DNA from: Deefgea piscis
GTDB lineage: Bacteria > Pseudomonadota > Gammaproteobacteria > Burkholderiales > Chitinibacteraceae
Assembly (NCBI RefSeq): GCF_019665785.1
Contig: NZ_CP081149.1
Coordinates: 3,348,001 to 3,412,000, forward strand
Direction of reading: 5' to 3'
DNA length: 64,000 nucleotides
This document shows positions 53,177-60,961 of the stretch, one piece after another. A program made the position numbers and the translations under genes. The notes beneath the pieces are model-generated. The model did no database searches. It saw only the letters and a program-made list of their open reading frames with translations, and had not been told where the DNA came from. Each line of letters starts with the position of its first letter. Within the stretch, counting starts at the first letter, position 1.

Positions 53177-55470
53177 GATATTTCCTCACTCACATTAAAA
53201 GGCAGGCGAAACCGCATTCGAGTTCCACCACCAGGATTAGGTTCGGCCCATAAATGACCGCGATGCTGCTCAATCACTGAGCGGCAAATATTCAAGCCCA
53301 TGCCCATACCTTCGGACTTGGTACTATAGAACGGTTGAAACAATTGAGCTGGATCGGCTAAGCCGCCCCCACGATCGGCAACCGTCACCTTTAAGGTATC
53401 GGCGCTAAAACTCGCGCTAACAATAATCTGCCGCTCGCTTATCGGTGTTTCGCTCATTGCTTCGAGGCCATTCTTAATCAAATTAAGCAGCACTTGCTCG
53501 AGCATCACCGGGTCGCCCTGAAAACTGGGTAAATCACTCGGAATATCGAGCACAATTCGTGCCTTCATTTTTTGCACCATGGGCCCAAGTAATTGCACCG
53601 GTACGCTGACTAAATCATTCAAGACGCACAACTCTCGCGTCGGCGCTCGCTTAACGACAAATTGCCGAATACCCCGAATAATCTGCCCTGCGCGGCGAGC
53701 CTGTGCCGTCATTTTGACCAAGGTTTCTTGCACTTTAGCCAGCGGAGGTTCTTTCTTGTACAACATGGTCTCACAGGCTGCGCTATAGCTGGCGATCGCC
53801 GCCAATGGCTGATTGAGCTCATGCGCTAAGCTTGATGCCAATTCGCCCATATTGACTAGCCGTGCCGTGTGCTGCAATTGATCGTTGCGCGTGCGTGCAG
53901 CCTCTTGTGCTTGTTGCTTGGCGGTAATGTCAGTACAGATTTCCAAGATCGCACTGCGATTATTCACCCAATCGACTTTACGCTGCTCAATTTGATAAGT
54001 GCGCCCAGTGTGCATATCGACACTTTCAAAGACCCCATCGTGGATTACTGAATCCGTTGGCCAACGCGTTAAACAATACGCTTCGGCATCTTTGGGAATC
54101 GCAAAAGTCTTGCTATGCAAACGATTGCGATACAGCAATACCCCGGTTTCAATATCGGTCACCGATACAGCCACTTCCAGCCCCGCCAAGACCGTTCGCA
54201 GCTGTTGACGCGAGCTCGCCAGCGCTTCACGCTCTTGCTTTAACTCAGTCACGTCATACATTGAAGCCATCCAGCCACGATGTACACCATGACTATCGAT
54301 TAATTTCGAAGAATACAAGCGCACATCAAATCGCTCGCCGTCATTGCGCATAAAGCGTAATTCAAAGCCATTGGCTGGGCATTCCCCGCGCAAAATGGCT
54401 TGATAGGCATTGGCACACACATCCAGACACTCTGGCGGCCAAAACACCATCGGTGGCTTAGCACCAATTAACTCCGCCTCAGACCAGCCCACCATATTGG
54501 CAAACGCACGATTCACATAACTGAGCTTGCCATCGGTATCCATCGCACGTAAGCCGGTTACCAGCGAGTTTTCCATCGCCGAGCGAAATAAGATTTCATC
54601 GCGCAGCGCATATTCGGCATACTGCCTTTCACGCATCCGTAAGCGCAGCATTTTCAGCGCCCACAACAGCAATAATAACAGCGCGGTAATTAAGCCAATC
54701 AGCCAAAAATTGGATTGCTTGGTAATCGGGTCGATCGACTTGGCCAATAAACGTAAACTCTGCTGGCTGGCGCCACCAAACGGCACTTCACGAATATCCT
54801 TGCCTGTTAAACGCGAGTGATAGCGATTGGGCGCAATCACTTGGTTATTGCTATCGATCAGTTGCAACTGATAGCGCTGCACCATCCACCACGGCACGCG
54901 CTGCAATAATAAGATCGACAAATCGTAAACTGCCAGCACCGCACCTTGATATTCGGTTTGATGAAAAAATGGCACCACATGCACCATTTGCGGTGAATTG
55001 CGCCAAATCACATTACTCACCATCGGATAACCCAAGGTCGCCGCACCATCAATCACTTCGGTGAGTAAAGAATCATTCAAAGCCACCAAACTTTCGGGAC
55101 GGCGCTCAAAATTAGGAAAGCCATCACCACGCTGACCTTTGGCATTCACCCACTCAATATTGACAATTTCTGGATTGGATTTCATCAGCGCCTCAGCGCG
55201 GCGTTGAAAATCCAGCTGCTGCATACTGTCCGACGCTAAGCCATATGCGAGGTTTTCTAGGATATTTTGATTGCTTTGCAAACGGCCACGAATTTCTTGC
55301 TCTTGCCAGAGCAAATCTTGCGCCATCGTCGCCTCGCGGGCGAACAGTTCATTGCGATAATCTTGCCAAGCGTAAACCAAAACCGCGGTGAGTAACGATG
55401 CAATCGCCAAATACGCCAAGGCCCATGGCCAATTGCGTTGCCAACTGCTTAAATTAGGCCATTTTTTCAT
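53173..55470 (-). CDS. Membrane sensor histidine kinase with CHASE-like and PAS domains
   Basis: About 765 residues. Membrane segment near residues 14-33, an extracytoplasmic CHASE-like domain to about 255 (MVSNVIWRNSPQMVHVVPFF near 158), a second membrane segment near 268-285 and PAS domain(s) at about 300-530 (LSYVNRAFANMVGWSEAELI). HisKA with the phospho-His in LAHELNQPLAAIASYSAA near 548; HATPase with NLIKNGLEAMSE and KSEGMGMGLNICRSVIEQHRG (given in part) near the end. The HELNQPLAAI wording is typical of the FixL/DctB group. The start is uncertain: ATG 55470 (used) or 55482; neither has a ribosome site. Paired with the FixJ-type regulator and upstream of the glucose importer. Confidence 0.88.
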   Translation of the reverse strand: MKKWPNLSSWQRNWPWALAYLAIASLLTAVLVYAWQDYRNELFAREATMAQDLLWQEQEIRGRLQSNQNILENLAYGLASDSMQQLDFQRRAEALMKSNPEIVNIEWVNAKGQRGDGFPNFERRPESLVALNDSLLTEVIDGAATLGYPMVSNVIWRNSPQMVHVVPFFHQTEYQGAVLAVYDLSILLLQRVPWWMVQRYQLQLIDSNNQVIAPNRYHSRLTGKDIREVPFGGASQQSLRLLAKSIDPITKQSNFWLIGLITALLLLLLWALKMLRLRMRERQYAEYALRDEILFRSAMENSLVTGLRAMDTDGKLSYVNRAFANMVGWSEAELIGAKPPMVFWPPECLDVCANAYQAILRGECPANGFELRFMRNDGERFDVRLYSSKLIDSHGVHRGWMASMYDVTELKQEREALASSRQQLRTVLAGLEVAVSVTDIETGVLLYRNRLHSKTFAIPKDAEAYCLTRWPTDSVIHDGVFESVDMHTGRTYQIEQRKVDWVNNRSAILEICTDITAKQQAQEAARTRNDQLQHTARLVNMGELASSLAHELNQPLAAIASYSAACETMLYKKEPPLAKVQETLVKMTAQARRAGQIIRGIRQFVVKRAPTRELCVLNDLVSVPVQLLGPMVQKMKARIVLDIPSDLPSFQGDPVMLEQVLLNLIKNGLEAMSETPISERQIIVSASFSADTLKVTVADRGGGLADPAQLFQPFYSTKSEGMGMGLNICRSVIEQHRGHLWAEPNPGGGTRMRFRLPFNVSEEIS

Positions 55471-55535
55471 AGGTGAGAGCATACGATGAACAGGGTTCGA
55501 TTCCCCATACAGTAATACCCATGCCACAGAAAAAC

Positions 55536-55563
55536 AAAAACCCTGCACAATTGGCAGGGTTTT
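55536..55563 (-). terminator. Intrinsic terminator after pepD
   Basis: Minus strand AAAACCCTGC ... GCAGGGTTTT hairpin with a 7-base loop, followed by TGTTTTTC. About 25 bases after the pepD stop. Confidence 0.85.
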
Positions 55564-55586
55564 GCGTCTCAATCACCACATCGGCG

Positions 55587-57041
55587 TTAATTTGCCACTG
55601 GCACCGCCACCAAACTGGCGGTCAATAAAGTCCAAAATTGCGTTACCGAGGCAATCTCAACGCGCTCATCCGGAGAATGCGCGCCGCGAATCGTCGGCCC
55701 AAATGACACCATATCTAATGCTGGATACGCTTTACCAATCAAGCCGCATTCTAAACCAGCATGAATCACTTTCACTTTTGGCGCTGCGCCATACATCGCT
55801 TGATAAGTTTCTTGCAATACGGTCAACGCCCGCGATTGCAAATTAGGCGCCCAGCCGGGATAGGCGCCGCTACTTTCCACCGCAAATCCGCCTAAGCGCG
55901 CAATGGCCCGAATGGTTTGTACCAATTCGGTCACGCCGGTTTCAGTTAAAGAGCGCACCATTAACACTGCATCAAAACGCCGGCCATCAAACTGCAGCAC
56001 ACCTAGATTATTCGAGCTTTCCACCACGCCCGCCACCTCGGTACTCCAGCGGCGAATACCGTGCGGTAAACCCATTAATAAGTTCACCACTTTGGCACTA
56101 TCGGCGGTACTGAGCACCTGCTCTGCTTGAGCGTCTGCCAGTTGCAACACGATATCGGTTTCAACGCCTTGTAACTCTTGCTGCCATTCGGCCAAGCATT
56201 GTGCGGCAAACGCCGCAAAATTCGCCGCATCACACGCAGGAATCGCAATTCGCGCAAATGCTTCTCGCGGTAAAGCATTGCGTAATGAACCACCACGCAA
56301 ACTCACTAAGCGCAAATCAAATAAGGGTATTGCTTGGAACAATAGACGGGACATGAGCTTGATGGCATTACCCCGCTCAAGATGAATATCAACCCCAGAA
56401 TGACCACCCTTCAAACCGGTTAACGCTAAATCACGCACCACCCAGCCCGCAGGCATTGGCTCGGGATGTAAAGTTTGCCCCACGCTGATGTCAATCCCAC
56501 CCGCACAGCCAACGTACAACTCGCCCCAATCTTCTGTATCTAAATTAAACAGCAGCTGTCCTTGCAACCAATCAGGCTGCAAACCTTTGGCGCCACTCAT
56601 GCCAGATTCTTCATCGATGGTCAGTAACACCTCAAGTGGACCATGAGCCAGATCTTGGCTTTCCAGCACGGCTAATGCCGCCGCAACGCCAATGCCATTA
56701 TCTGCCCCAAGCGTCGTTCCCTTGGCATGCATCCAGCCATCGGCAATATAGGTTTGAATCGGGTCTTGCAAAAAATCATGCACCACGGCTTCGTTTTTTA
56801 ACGCCACCATATCCAGATGACCTTGCAACACCACGCCCAGACGATTTTCCATCCCCGGCGTTGCGGGCTTGCGAATCAGTAAATTACCAACGGCATCGAG
56901 CTCATGACTTAAGCCCAATTGACTGGCCCAAGCTTGAATCTGCGCTCGCAACGCCGCCTCATGATGCGATGGTCGCGGATAAGCACACAACACGGCAAAG
57001 TGCTGCCACAACAAGCTCGGTTCAACGTTTTTACAAATCAT
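55587..57041 (-). CDS. pepD: Aminoacyl-histidine dipeptidase (PepD, M20 family)
   Basis: Cytosolic di-zinc peptidase that splits Xaa-His dipeptides such as carnosine, 484 residues. Metal ligands are visible in LQGHLDMVALKN near residue 77, GTTLGADNGIGVAAALAVLE near 116, the catalytic Glu in TIDEESGMSGAKGL near 150, NLDTEDWGELYVGCAGGIDI near 173, and the His of VIHAGLECGLIG near 435. GAGG stands before the ATG at 57041, chosen over a TTG four codons earlier. It ends at a terminator. Confidence 0.92.
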   Translation of the reverse strand: MICKNVEPSLLWQHFAVLCAYPRPSHHEAALRAQIQAWASQLGLSHELDAVGNLLIRKPATPGMENRLGVVLQGHLDMVALKNEAVVHDFLQDPIQTYIADGWMHAKGTTLGADNGIGVAAALAVLESQDLAHGPLEVLLTIDEESGMSGAKGLQPDWLQGQLLFNLDTEDWGELYVGCAGGIDISVGQTLHPEPMPAGWVVRDLALTGLKGGHSGVDIHLERGNAIKLMSRLLFQAIPLFDLRLVSLRGGSLRNALPREAFARIAIPACDAANFAAFAAQCLAEWQQELQGVETDIVLQLADAQAEQVLSTADSAKVVNLLMGLPHGIRRWSTEVAGVVESSNNLGVLQFDGRRFDAVLMVRSLTETGVTELVQTIRAIARLGGFAVESSGAYPGWAPNLQSRALTVLQETYQAMYGAAPKVKVIHAGLECGLIGKAYPALDMVSFGPTIRGAHSPDERVEIASVTQFWTLLTASLVAVPVAN

Positions 57042-57422
57042 GCAAAGCCTCAAACAACATTCAACTAGGGCGACAATCTACGGGAATTCGCCAATTTCAG
57101 CTGCAGCATTTTAGCGTAATAGGTATTTTTCACACCTAGCATAAACCCTGACAAGAAAAAACATCGCCACAAATCAAAACATTCCATAAGAGTATTTCAA
57201 TAAAGCCCAACAAATTCAATGCTTAGATTTAAATACCCTATAAATCAGTCCAAAACACCGGCGAATAAATAAAAATAAAACGCCAGTATTACCAACCGCA
57301 AAACCAATTTTTCTTATCGCTTATTCATAATGAATTTGGTTTAAAGCAAATTCCATCTACCTCTTTTGACTTAGTCTAGATAGCGTTGATCTAGAAGATC
57401 CGTCGCCTAAGGAATTGCCGCC
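57042..57422. other. AT-rich intergenic region upstream of the rquA-like gene
   Basis: No credible gene in 381 bases. An imperfect inverted repeat AAACCAA ... TTGGTTT spans 57301-57342. TTGACT at 57368 could be a -35, but no convincing -10 follows at normal spacing. I looked for an FNR box (TTGAT-N4-ATCAA) and found only a left half at 57389. AAGGAATTGCCGCC precedes the start at 57423. Confidence 0.5.
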
Positions 57423-58130
57423 ATGACCCAAAATCATCCGAAACTGATTACCGATCCCTATTACGACGGCGTGCCTGAATACATGACCGAAGTGTATGAC
57501 TGGGCCTATGTGGACCCGAAATGGGTTAAAGCGCTAGATCGCAATATTGTGGTACGCATATTGCTATTTTTAAACGATCAGCGACTGATGAAATGCTATC
57601 TCGACGAAATCCAACCGGGCATGCGCGTTTGGCAATTAGCCCATGTTTATGGTGATTTAGTGCGCCGCGCCGCGCAACGCGTCGGCCCTGCTGGTGCATT
57701 TCATTTAACCGATATCACCCCCATCCAAATTGAACACGGCAGCAAAAAATTAAAAGACATGGATTGGGCCAAAGTCATTCGCAGCGACGCGGCGGGTTTT
57801 GCTGGCATCGGTGGCGACTATCAATTAATTTGCAGTTTTTTCTTATTACACGAAGTGCCCGACGATAAAAAACACGAAATCGTCAATCATATGCTGGCTA
57901 AATTGCCGGTTGGCGGCAAAGCCATTTTTGTCGATTATCACAATCCCAAAAAATGGCAACCGATTCGCTACATCCTCAAACTCGTCAACCACCTGCTCGA
58001 ACCCTTTGCCAATGCCTTATGGGAAAACGAAATTCAACACTACGCCAGTCATGCCGAGCAATACACATGGAAAAAACGGACGATTTTTGGTGGGGTGTAT
58101 CAGTGTGTTGTGGTGGAGCACGCGAAGTAA
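57423..58130 (+). CDS. rquA: RquA-like rhodoquinone biosynthesis protein
   Basis: 235-residue class I SAM-binding protein. RquA features: the N-terminal VPEYMTEVYDWAYVDPKWVK block, motif I replaced by WQLAHVYGDLVRRAAQRV (not the D-x-G-x-G-x-G of methylases), then HLTDITPIQIEHG, CSFFLLHEVPDDKKHEIV and AIFVDYHNPKKWQPIRYI. RquA converts ubiquinone to rhodoquinone, used by fumarate reductase in low-oxygen respiration; in characterised members SAM serves as the amino donor rather than as methyl donor. AAGGAATTGCC precedes the ATG, and a terminator follows. Monocistronic. Confirmation needs a tree against UbiE/UbiG-type methylases. Confidence 0.78.
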   Translation: MTQNHPKLITDPYYDGVPEYMTEVYDWAYVDPKWVKALDRNIVVRILLFLNDQRLMKCYLDEIQPGMRVWQLAHVYGDLVRRAAQRVGPAGAFHLTDITPIQIEHGSKKLKDMDWAKVIRSDAAGFAGIGGDYQLICSFFLLHEVPDDKKHEIVNHMLAKLPVGGKAIFVDYHNPKKWQPIRYILKLVNHLLEPFANALWENEIQHYASHAEQYTWKKRTIFGGVYQCVVVEHAK

Positions 58131-58135
58131 ACAAC

Positions 58136-58167
58136 AAAACCGCCGGATGATGATCTGGCGGTTTTTG
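58136..58167 (+). terminator. Intrinsic terminator after rquA-like gene
   Basis: AAAACCGCCGGAT-GATG-ATCTGGCGGTTTT hairpin with one wobble pair, followed by TGT. A diverged palindrome GGCGCACT ... AGTGCACC lies just after, at 58180-58208. Confidence 0.85.
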
Positions 58168-58216
58168 TATCCAATATACGGCGCACTACGCTGCGCTTTA
58201 AGTGCACCCTACTTAC

Positions 58217-58729
58217 TTAATTTAAAGTGATCGCTTTCAAATCAGAAATCAGCTGATCCGTCAAAACGTCCATTCGTTTTCGTTCCTCTACATGGATCTC
58301 TTGAGCAAATTGCAGCATGGCCGATTGCGAAGCAAGTACATCTTTCTTTCCTGCTGATGACTTGTAATAAGCAAGAATCTGCTCTAACTCTGCATCAGAG
58401 AGACTCTGCCCATAAAACCTAGTCCACATCTCAACGTAGTCTTGTGCAGAAAACAGAGCTGAAAAGCGCGCCATATTCCGATTGACTGCTTCTTCCAATT
58501 TAGGATTTGAATCACCTTCCGATGCACCACTTTCTCTAAGTATCTTTTTAACTAGATCAGAACCTAGTTCCTGAGCAGCAATCTTAGATTGATCTAATTG
58601 AGACTGAAACATTTGATGTAGCCCTTGAGCCTCAATAATTTGTGCAATTTTCAAATCTCGATTGTTTTCACTCGCAAGTACAGAAGTACTGAAACACACC
58701 GCGATGATAAATAAATAAATTTTTCTCAT
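58217..58729 (-). CDS. DUF2059 family periplasmic protein
   Basis: 170 residues with a signal peptide (MRKIYLFIIAVCFSTSVLAS). The DUF2059 helical core has LFSAQDYVEMWTRFYGQSLSD near residue 93 (shown in part), then AELEQILAYYKSSAGKKDVL near 114. The family is widespread and has no assigned function. GGAGAGGCA precedes the ATG. It is convergent with the rquA-like gene. Confidence 0.87.
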   Translation of the reverse strand: MRKIYLFIIAVCFSTSVLASENNRDLKIAQIIEAQGLHQMFQSQLDQSKIAAQELGSDLVKKILRESGASEGDSNPKLEEAVNRNMARFSALFSAQDYVEMWTRFYGQSLSDAELEQILAYYKSSAGKKDVLASQSAMLQFAQEIHVEERKRMDVLTDQLISDLKAITLN

Positions 58730-58922
58730 TGCCTCTCCAATGTTTTAGCCACTAAACCAAGTTGGCGCTGTCAATAACTAGTAAGTCATTCTGTAGAATT
58801 ATGACATAGGAGTTTTGGTTTGGTTCTGCCCACCATTCAAACAATTTGGGCTCCGTGGCTAACTCATTGAGCATGGCCGATGTTAATCACCCAAGCTGAT
58901 CGCACTTTTTTATGTACAAAAA

Positions 58923-58950
58923 GGCGGATTACGCCTTCGGCTAACCCGCC
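58923..58950. repeat. REP-like palindrome
   Basis: GGCGGATTACGCCTTCGGCT then AACCCGCC: a near-palindrome GGCGGGTTAGCC/GGCGTAATCCGCC-type element of the sort found in many proteobacterial intergenic regions. The rest of 58730-59006 shows no other feature. Confidence 0.6.
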
Positions 58951-59006
58951 CGTGTGATGTATTCAGCTACAGCTATTGATCAACAATGCTTACCGAGAAA
59001 TACCCA

Positions 59007-60323
59007 TTAATGATCCCCCACACTGCCTTCGGCTTTTACTGCGGGCATCACTTTCACTAACACAATCCGTGGGCCGTTCATTTTTTTGACAACGATGGTA
59101 AAGCCATCAAATTCGATGCGCTCGCCTTCGACCGGTAGATTGCCAAGTTTCCATTGAATCAAACCGCCGACGGTTTCGGCTTCGGGGTGATCGATGTCTT
59201 TGCCCAGCATTCGGCCCAGTGAATACAGCGATAAACTGCCTTTGCCCAAGAGCGCGCCGTCGTCTTGCTCTAACCAATCATTGCGCGACTGCCGAAATTC
59301 ATCACGGATTTCGCCAACCAGAGCGGCCATCAAATTATCCAACGTGACAAAACCCATCGGCTGCGCTTCATCGGCGTAAGTGACGATGGCAAAATGCGGC
59401 GCGCCTTCACGAAAGCGTCGAAATAACTCTAGCACCGGCGTTTCTGGCGTGACTTGCTCAACAGGGCGCAGGTAGTCGCTTAAATCGGACACGTCGGCGT
59501 GGCGTAATTCGGCCAAAAATAGGTTTTTTAAATGAACAATCCCCAACACTTCACCGTCTTCATTCACAAACGGATAGCGGCTAAAGCGTTGTGTAGCGAT
59601 CACTTGTAAATTTTCGGCAAGTGACACATCGCTATGCAGCACCGCGGCCTCATGAAAAGGCCGCATTAAATCGGCAACTTTCAGTCGACCAAAATCCAAT
59701 GACTGCTCAACGACATTCCATTCTTCGCGGCTATTGTTATCGCCGTTACCGCGCAAAATCATTTTCAATTCATCGGCAGAATAATGGCTTTCATGACCGG
59801 AATGCCCGTCCAATCCCAATTGGCGTAACAAACTATTGGCGCTGCGATTGAGCAACCAAATCGCTGGATACATTAACCAATAAAAGAAATACAAGGGCAC
59901 CGAAGTCCATAGCGCAACGACTTCAGGGCGGCGAATGGCCAATGATTTAGGCGCTAATTCACCAACGACAATATGCAAAAATGAAATTAAGGTGAAGGCA
60001 AAAAAGAAGGAGACGCTATGAATCAAAGCCGCAGATTCAACGCCCAACAACATAAAGACCGGCTCAAGTAAGCGAGAAAATGCTGGCTCGCCAATCCAAC
60101 CCAAACCAAGCGATGCCAAGGTGATCCCAAGCTGGCAAGCTGATAAATACGCGTCCAGTTGACTATGGACTTTGGCAAGAATTCGCCCGCGCCAGCCATA
60201 AATCTTGGCTAAACCCTTAGCGCGAGTAGCTCGCAATTTAACCAAGCCAAATTCGGCGGCAACAAAAAAACCATTGAGCAGCACCAACGCCAAAGCGATG
60301 AGGCTTAAAAAGAAATTTTCCAT
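59007..60323 (-). CDS. CNNM/CorB-CorC-type membrane protein (hemolysin family)
   Basis: 438 residues. N-terminal DUF21 membrane domain (about 1-195; four hydrophobic segments, FFVAAEFGLVKLRATRAKGL near 20, ACQLGITLASLGLGWIGEPA near 63). Two CBS domains follow (about 215-330; RFSRYPFVNEDGEVLGIVHL and FAIVTYADEAQPMGFVTLDN) and a CorC_HlyC domain (about 350-430) with VEGERIEFDGFTIVVKKMNG. The family includes Mg2+/Co2+ transport-linked proteins; the hemolysin name is historical. The ATG has only a weak ribosome site. Confidence 0.9.
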   Translation of the reverse strand: MENFFLSLIALALVLLNGFFVAAEFGLVKLRATRAKGLAKIYGWRGRILAKVHSQLDAYLSACQLGITLASLGLGWIGEPAFSRLLEPVFMLLGVESAALIHSVSFFFAFTLISFLHIVVGELAPKSLAIRRPEVVALWTSVPLYFFYWLMYPAIWLLNRSANSLLRQLGLDGHSGHESHYSADELKMILRGNGDNNSREEWNVVEQSLDFGRLKVADLMRPFHEAAVLHSDVSLAENLQVIATQRFSRYPFVNEDGEVLGIVHLKNLFLAELRHADVSDLSDYLRPVEQVTPETPVLELFRRFREGAPHFAIVTYADEAQPMGFVTLDNLMAALVGEIRDEFRQSRNDWLEQDDGALLGKGSLSLYSLGRMLGKDIDHPEAETVGGLIQWKLGNLPVEGERIEFDGFTIVVKKMNGPRIVLVKVMPAVKAEGSVGDH

Positions 60324-60431
60324 AATGCGGGCTAAGCCCGTCCAGAACCAATCAGCATTTTATTTTAGCGCTACGTTCCCATTGCAGGGACAAATATTCA
60401 GCAAAGCACCAAAAAGACCACGAATTACAGC

Positions 60432-60458
60432 AAAAAGAGCGCATACGCGCTCTTTTTT
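60432..60458 (-). terminator. Intrinsic terminator after the Asr-like gene
   Basis: AAAAAGAGCGC-ATAC-GCGCTCTTTTT, symmetric A and T tracts. On the minus strand it ends the Asr-like transcript, 27 bases after its stop. Confidence 0.9.
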
Positions 60459-60484
60459 AAACTCAATCTGACAAACAGCTCAAA

Positions 60485-60838
60485 TTACATGGCGTGTTTT
60501 TTTGCTGCAGATGCTTTAGATGCAGTGTGTGAAGCTTTTTTGGCTTGGGCTTTTTGTGCTGCTGAAGCGACATGTGATGCTTTTTTAGCTTGGGCTTTTT
60601 GTGCTGCTGAAGCGACATGTGATGCTTTTTTAGCTTGGGCTTTTTGTGCTGCTGAAGCGACGTGCGATGCTTTTTTAGCTTGAGCTTTTTGTTCTTGAAC
60701 TGCGGCTGGTTTTACTTTTTTTGCTTGTGAATGATGTTTTGTTGCATGGTGTTTAGCCGGTGCAACATCAGCCGCAAAGCCAGATGCGGCAGTCAATGCA
60801 AAAGCGCTAGCAACTACAAGAGCAAGAATTTTATTCAT
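60485..60838 (-). CDS. Asr-like acid-shock protein, basic repeat protein
   Basis: 117 residues with a signal peptide (MNKILALVVASAFALTAASG). The mature chain is very basic and made of Ala, Lys, His, Gln and Ser: HHATKHHSQAKK, then a 15-residue repeat AQKAQAKKASHVASA present three times with partial copies at the ends. This matches the build of E. coli acid-shock protein Asr, an intrinsically disordered periplasmic protein with KAQAAKKH repeats. AAGGTGATGACC precedes the ATG at 60838. It lies downstream of a two-component system on the same strand and its upstream region has an exact RstA-box match, which in E. coli controls asr. Confidence 0.78.
   Translation of the reverse strand: MNKILALVVASAFALTAASGFAADVAPAKHHATKHHSQAKKVKPAAVQEQKAQAKKASHVASAAQKAQAKKASHVASAAQKAQAKKASHVASAAQKAQAKKASHTASKASAAKKHAM
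60531..60693 (-). repeat. 45-bp tandem repeat inside the Asr-like gene
   Basis: Units at 60531-60575, 60576-60620, 60621-60665 and a partial 60666-60693, each 45 bases (15 codons) and nearly identical. The high identity suggests recent expansion; copy number may vary between strains. Confidence 0.93.
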
Positions 60839-60892
60839 GGTCATCACCTTGTCAAAACAGAGTTAGGAAACACGAACTTCGTGTTAGCTCGC

Positions 60893-60953
60893 ACTATAAA
60901 TTTGTAAACTTAGTGAATACTTAGCCAAGTCAGCTGAGGTGTAACCAAATGTA
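60893..60953 (-). promoter_or_regulatory. Regulatory region of the Asr-like gene: RstA-box, CTAAG direct repeat and -10
   Basis: Minus strand, in order: TACATTTGGTTACA (60953-60940), an exact match to the E. coli RstA box TACATNTNGTTACA; CTAAG-N6-CTAAG (60924-60909), an 11-base-period direct repeat like sites of OmpR-family regulators; and a TATAGT -10 (60898-60893) with no usable -35. This is what an activator-dependent promoter looks like. Confidence 0.75.
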
Positions 60954-60961
60954 AAAGGCAT

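Noticed and set aside
57360..57410. FNR box upstream of the rquA-like gene
   Set aside because: Only the left half TTGAT occurs; the right half does not match ATCAA.
60489..60683. Alanine/cysteine-rich open frame on the plus strand over the Asr-like gene
   Set aside because: It is the antisense shadow of the 45-bp repeats and has no ribosome site; the minus-strand frame has a signal peptide and homology.
60531..60693. CRISPR array
   Set aside because: The 45-bp units are contiguous coding repeats with no spacers between them.
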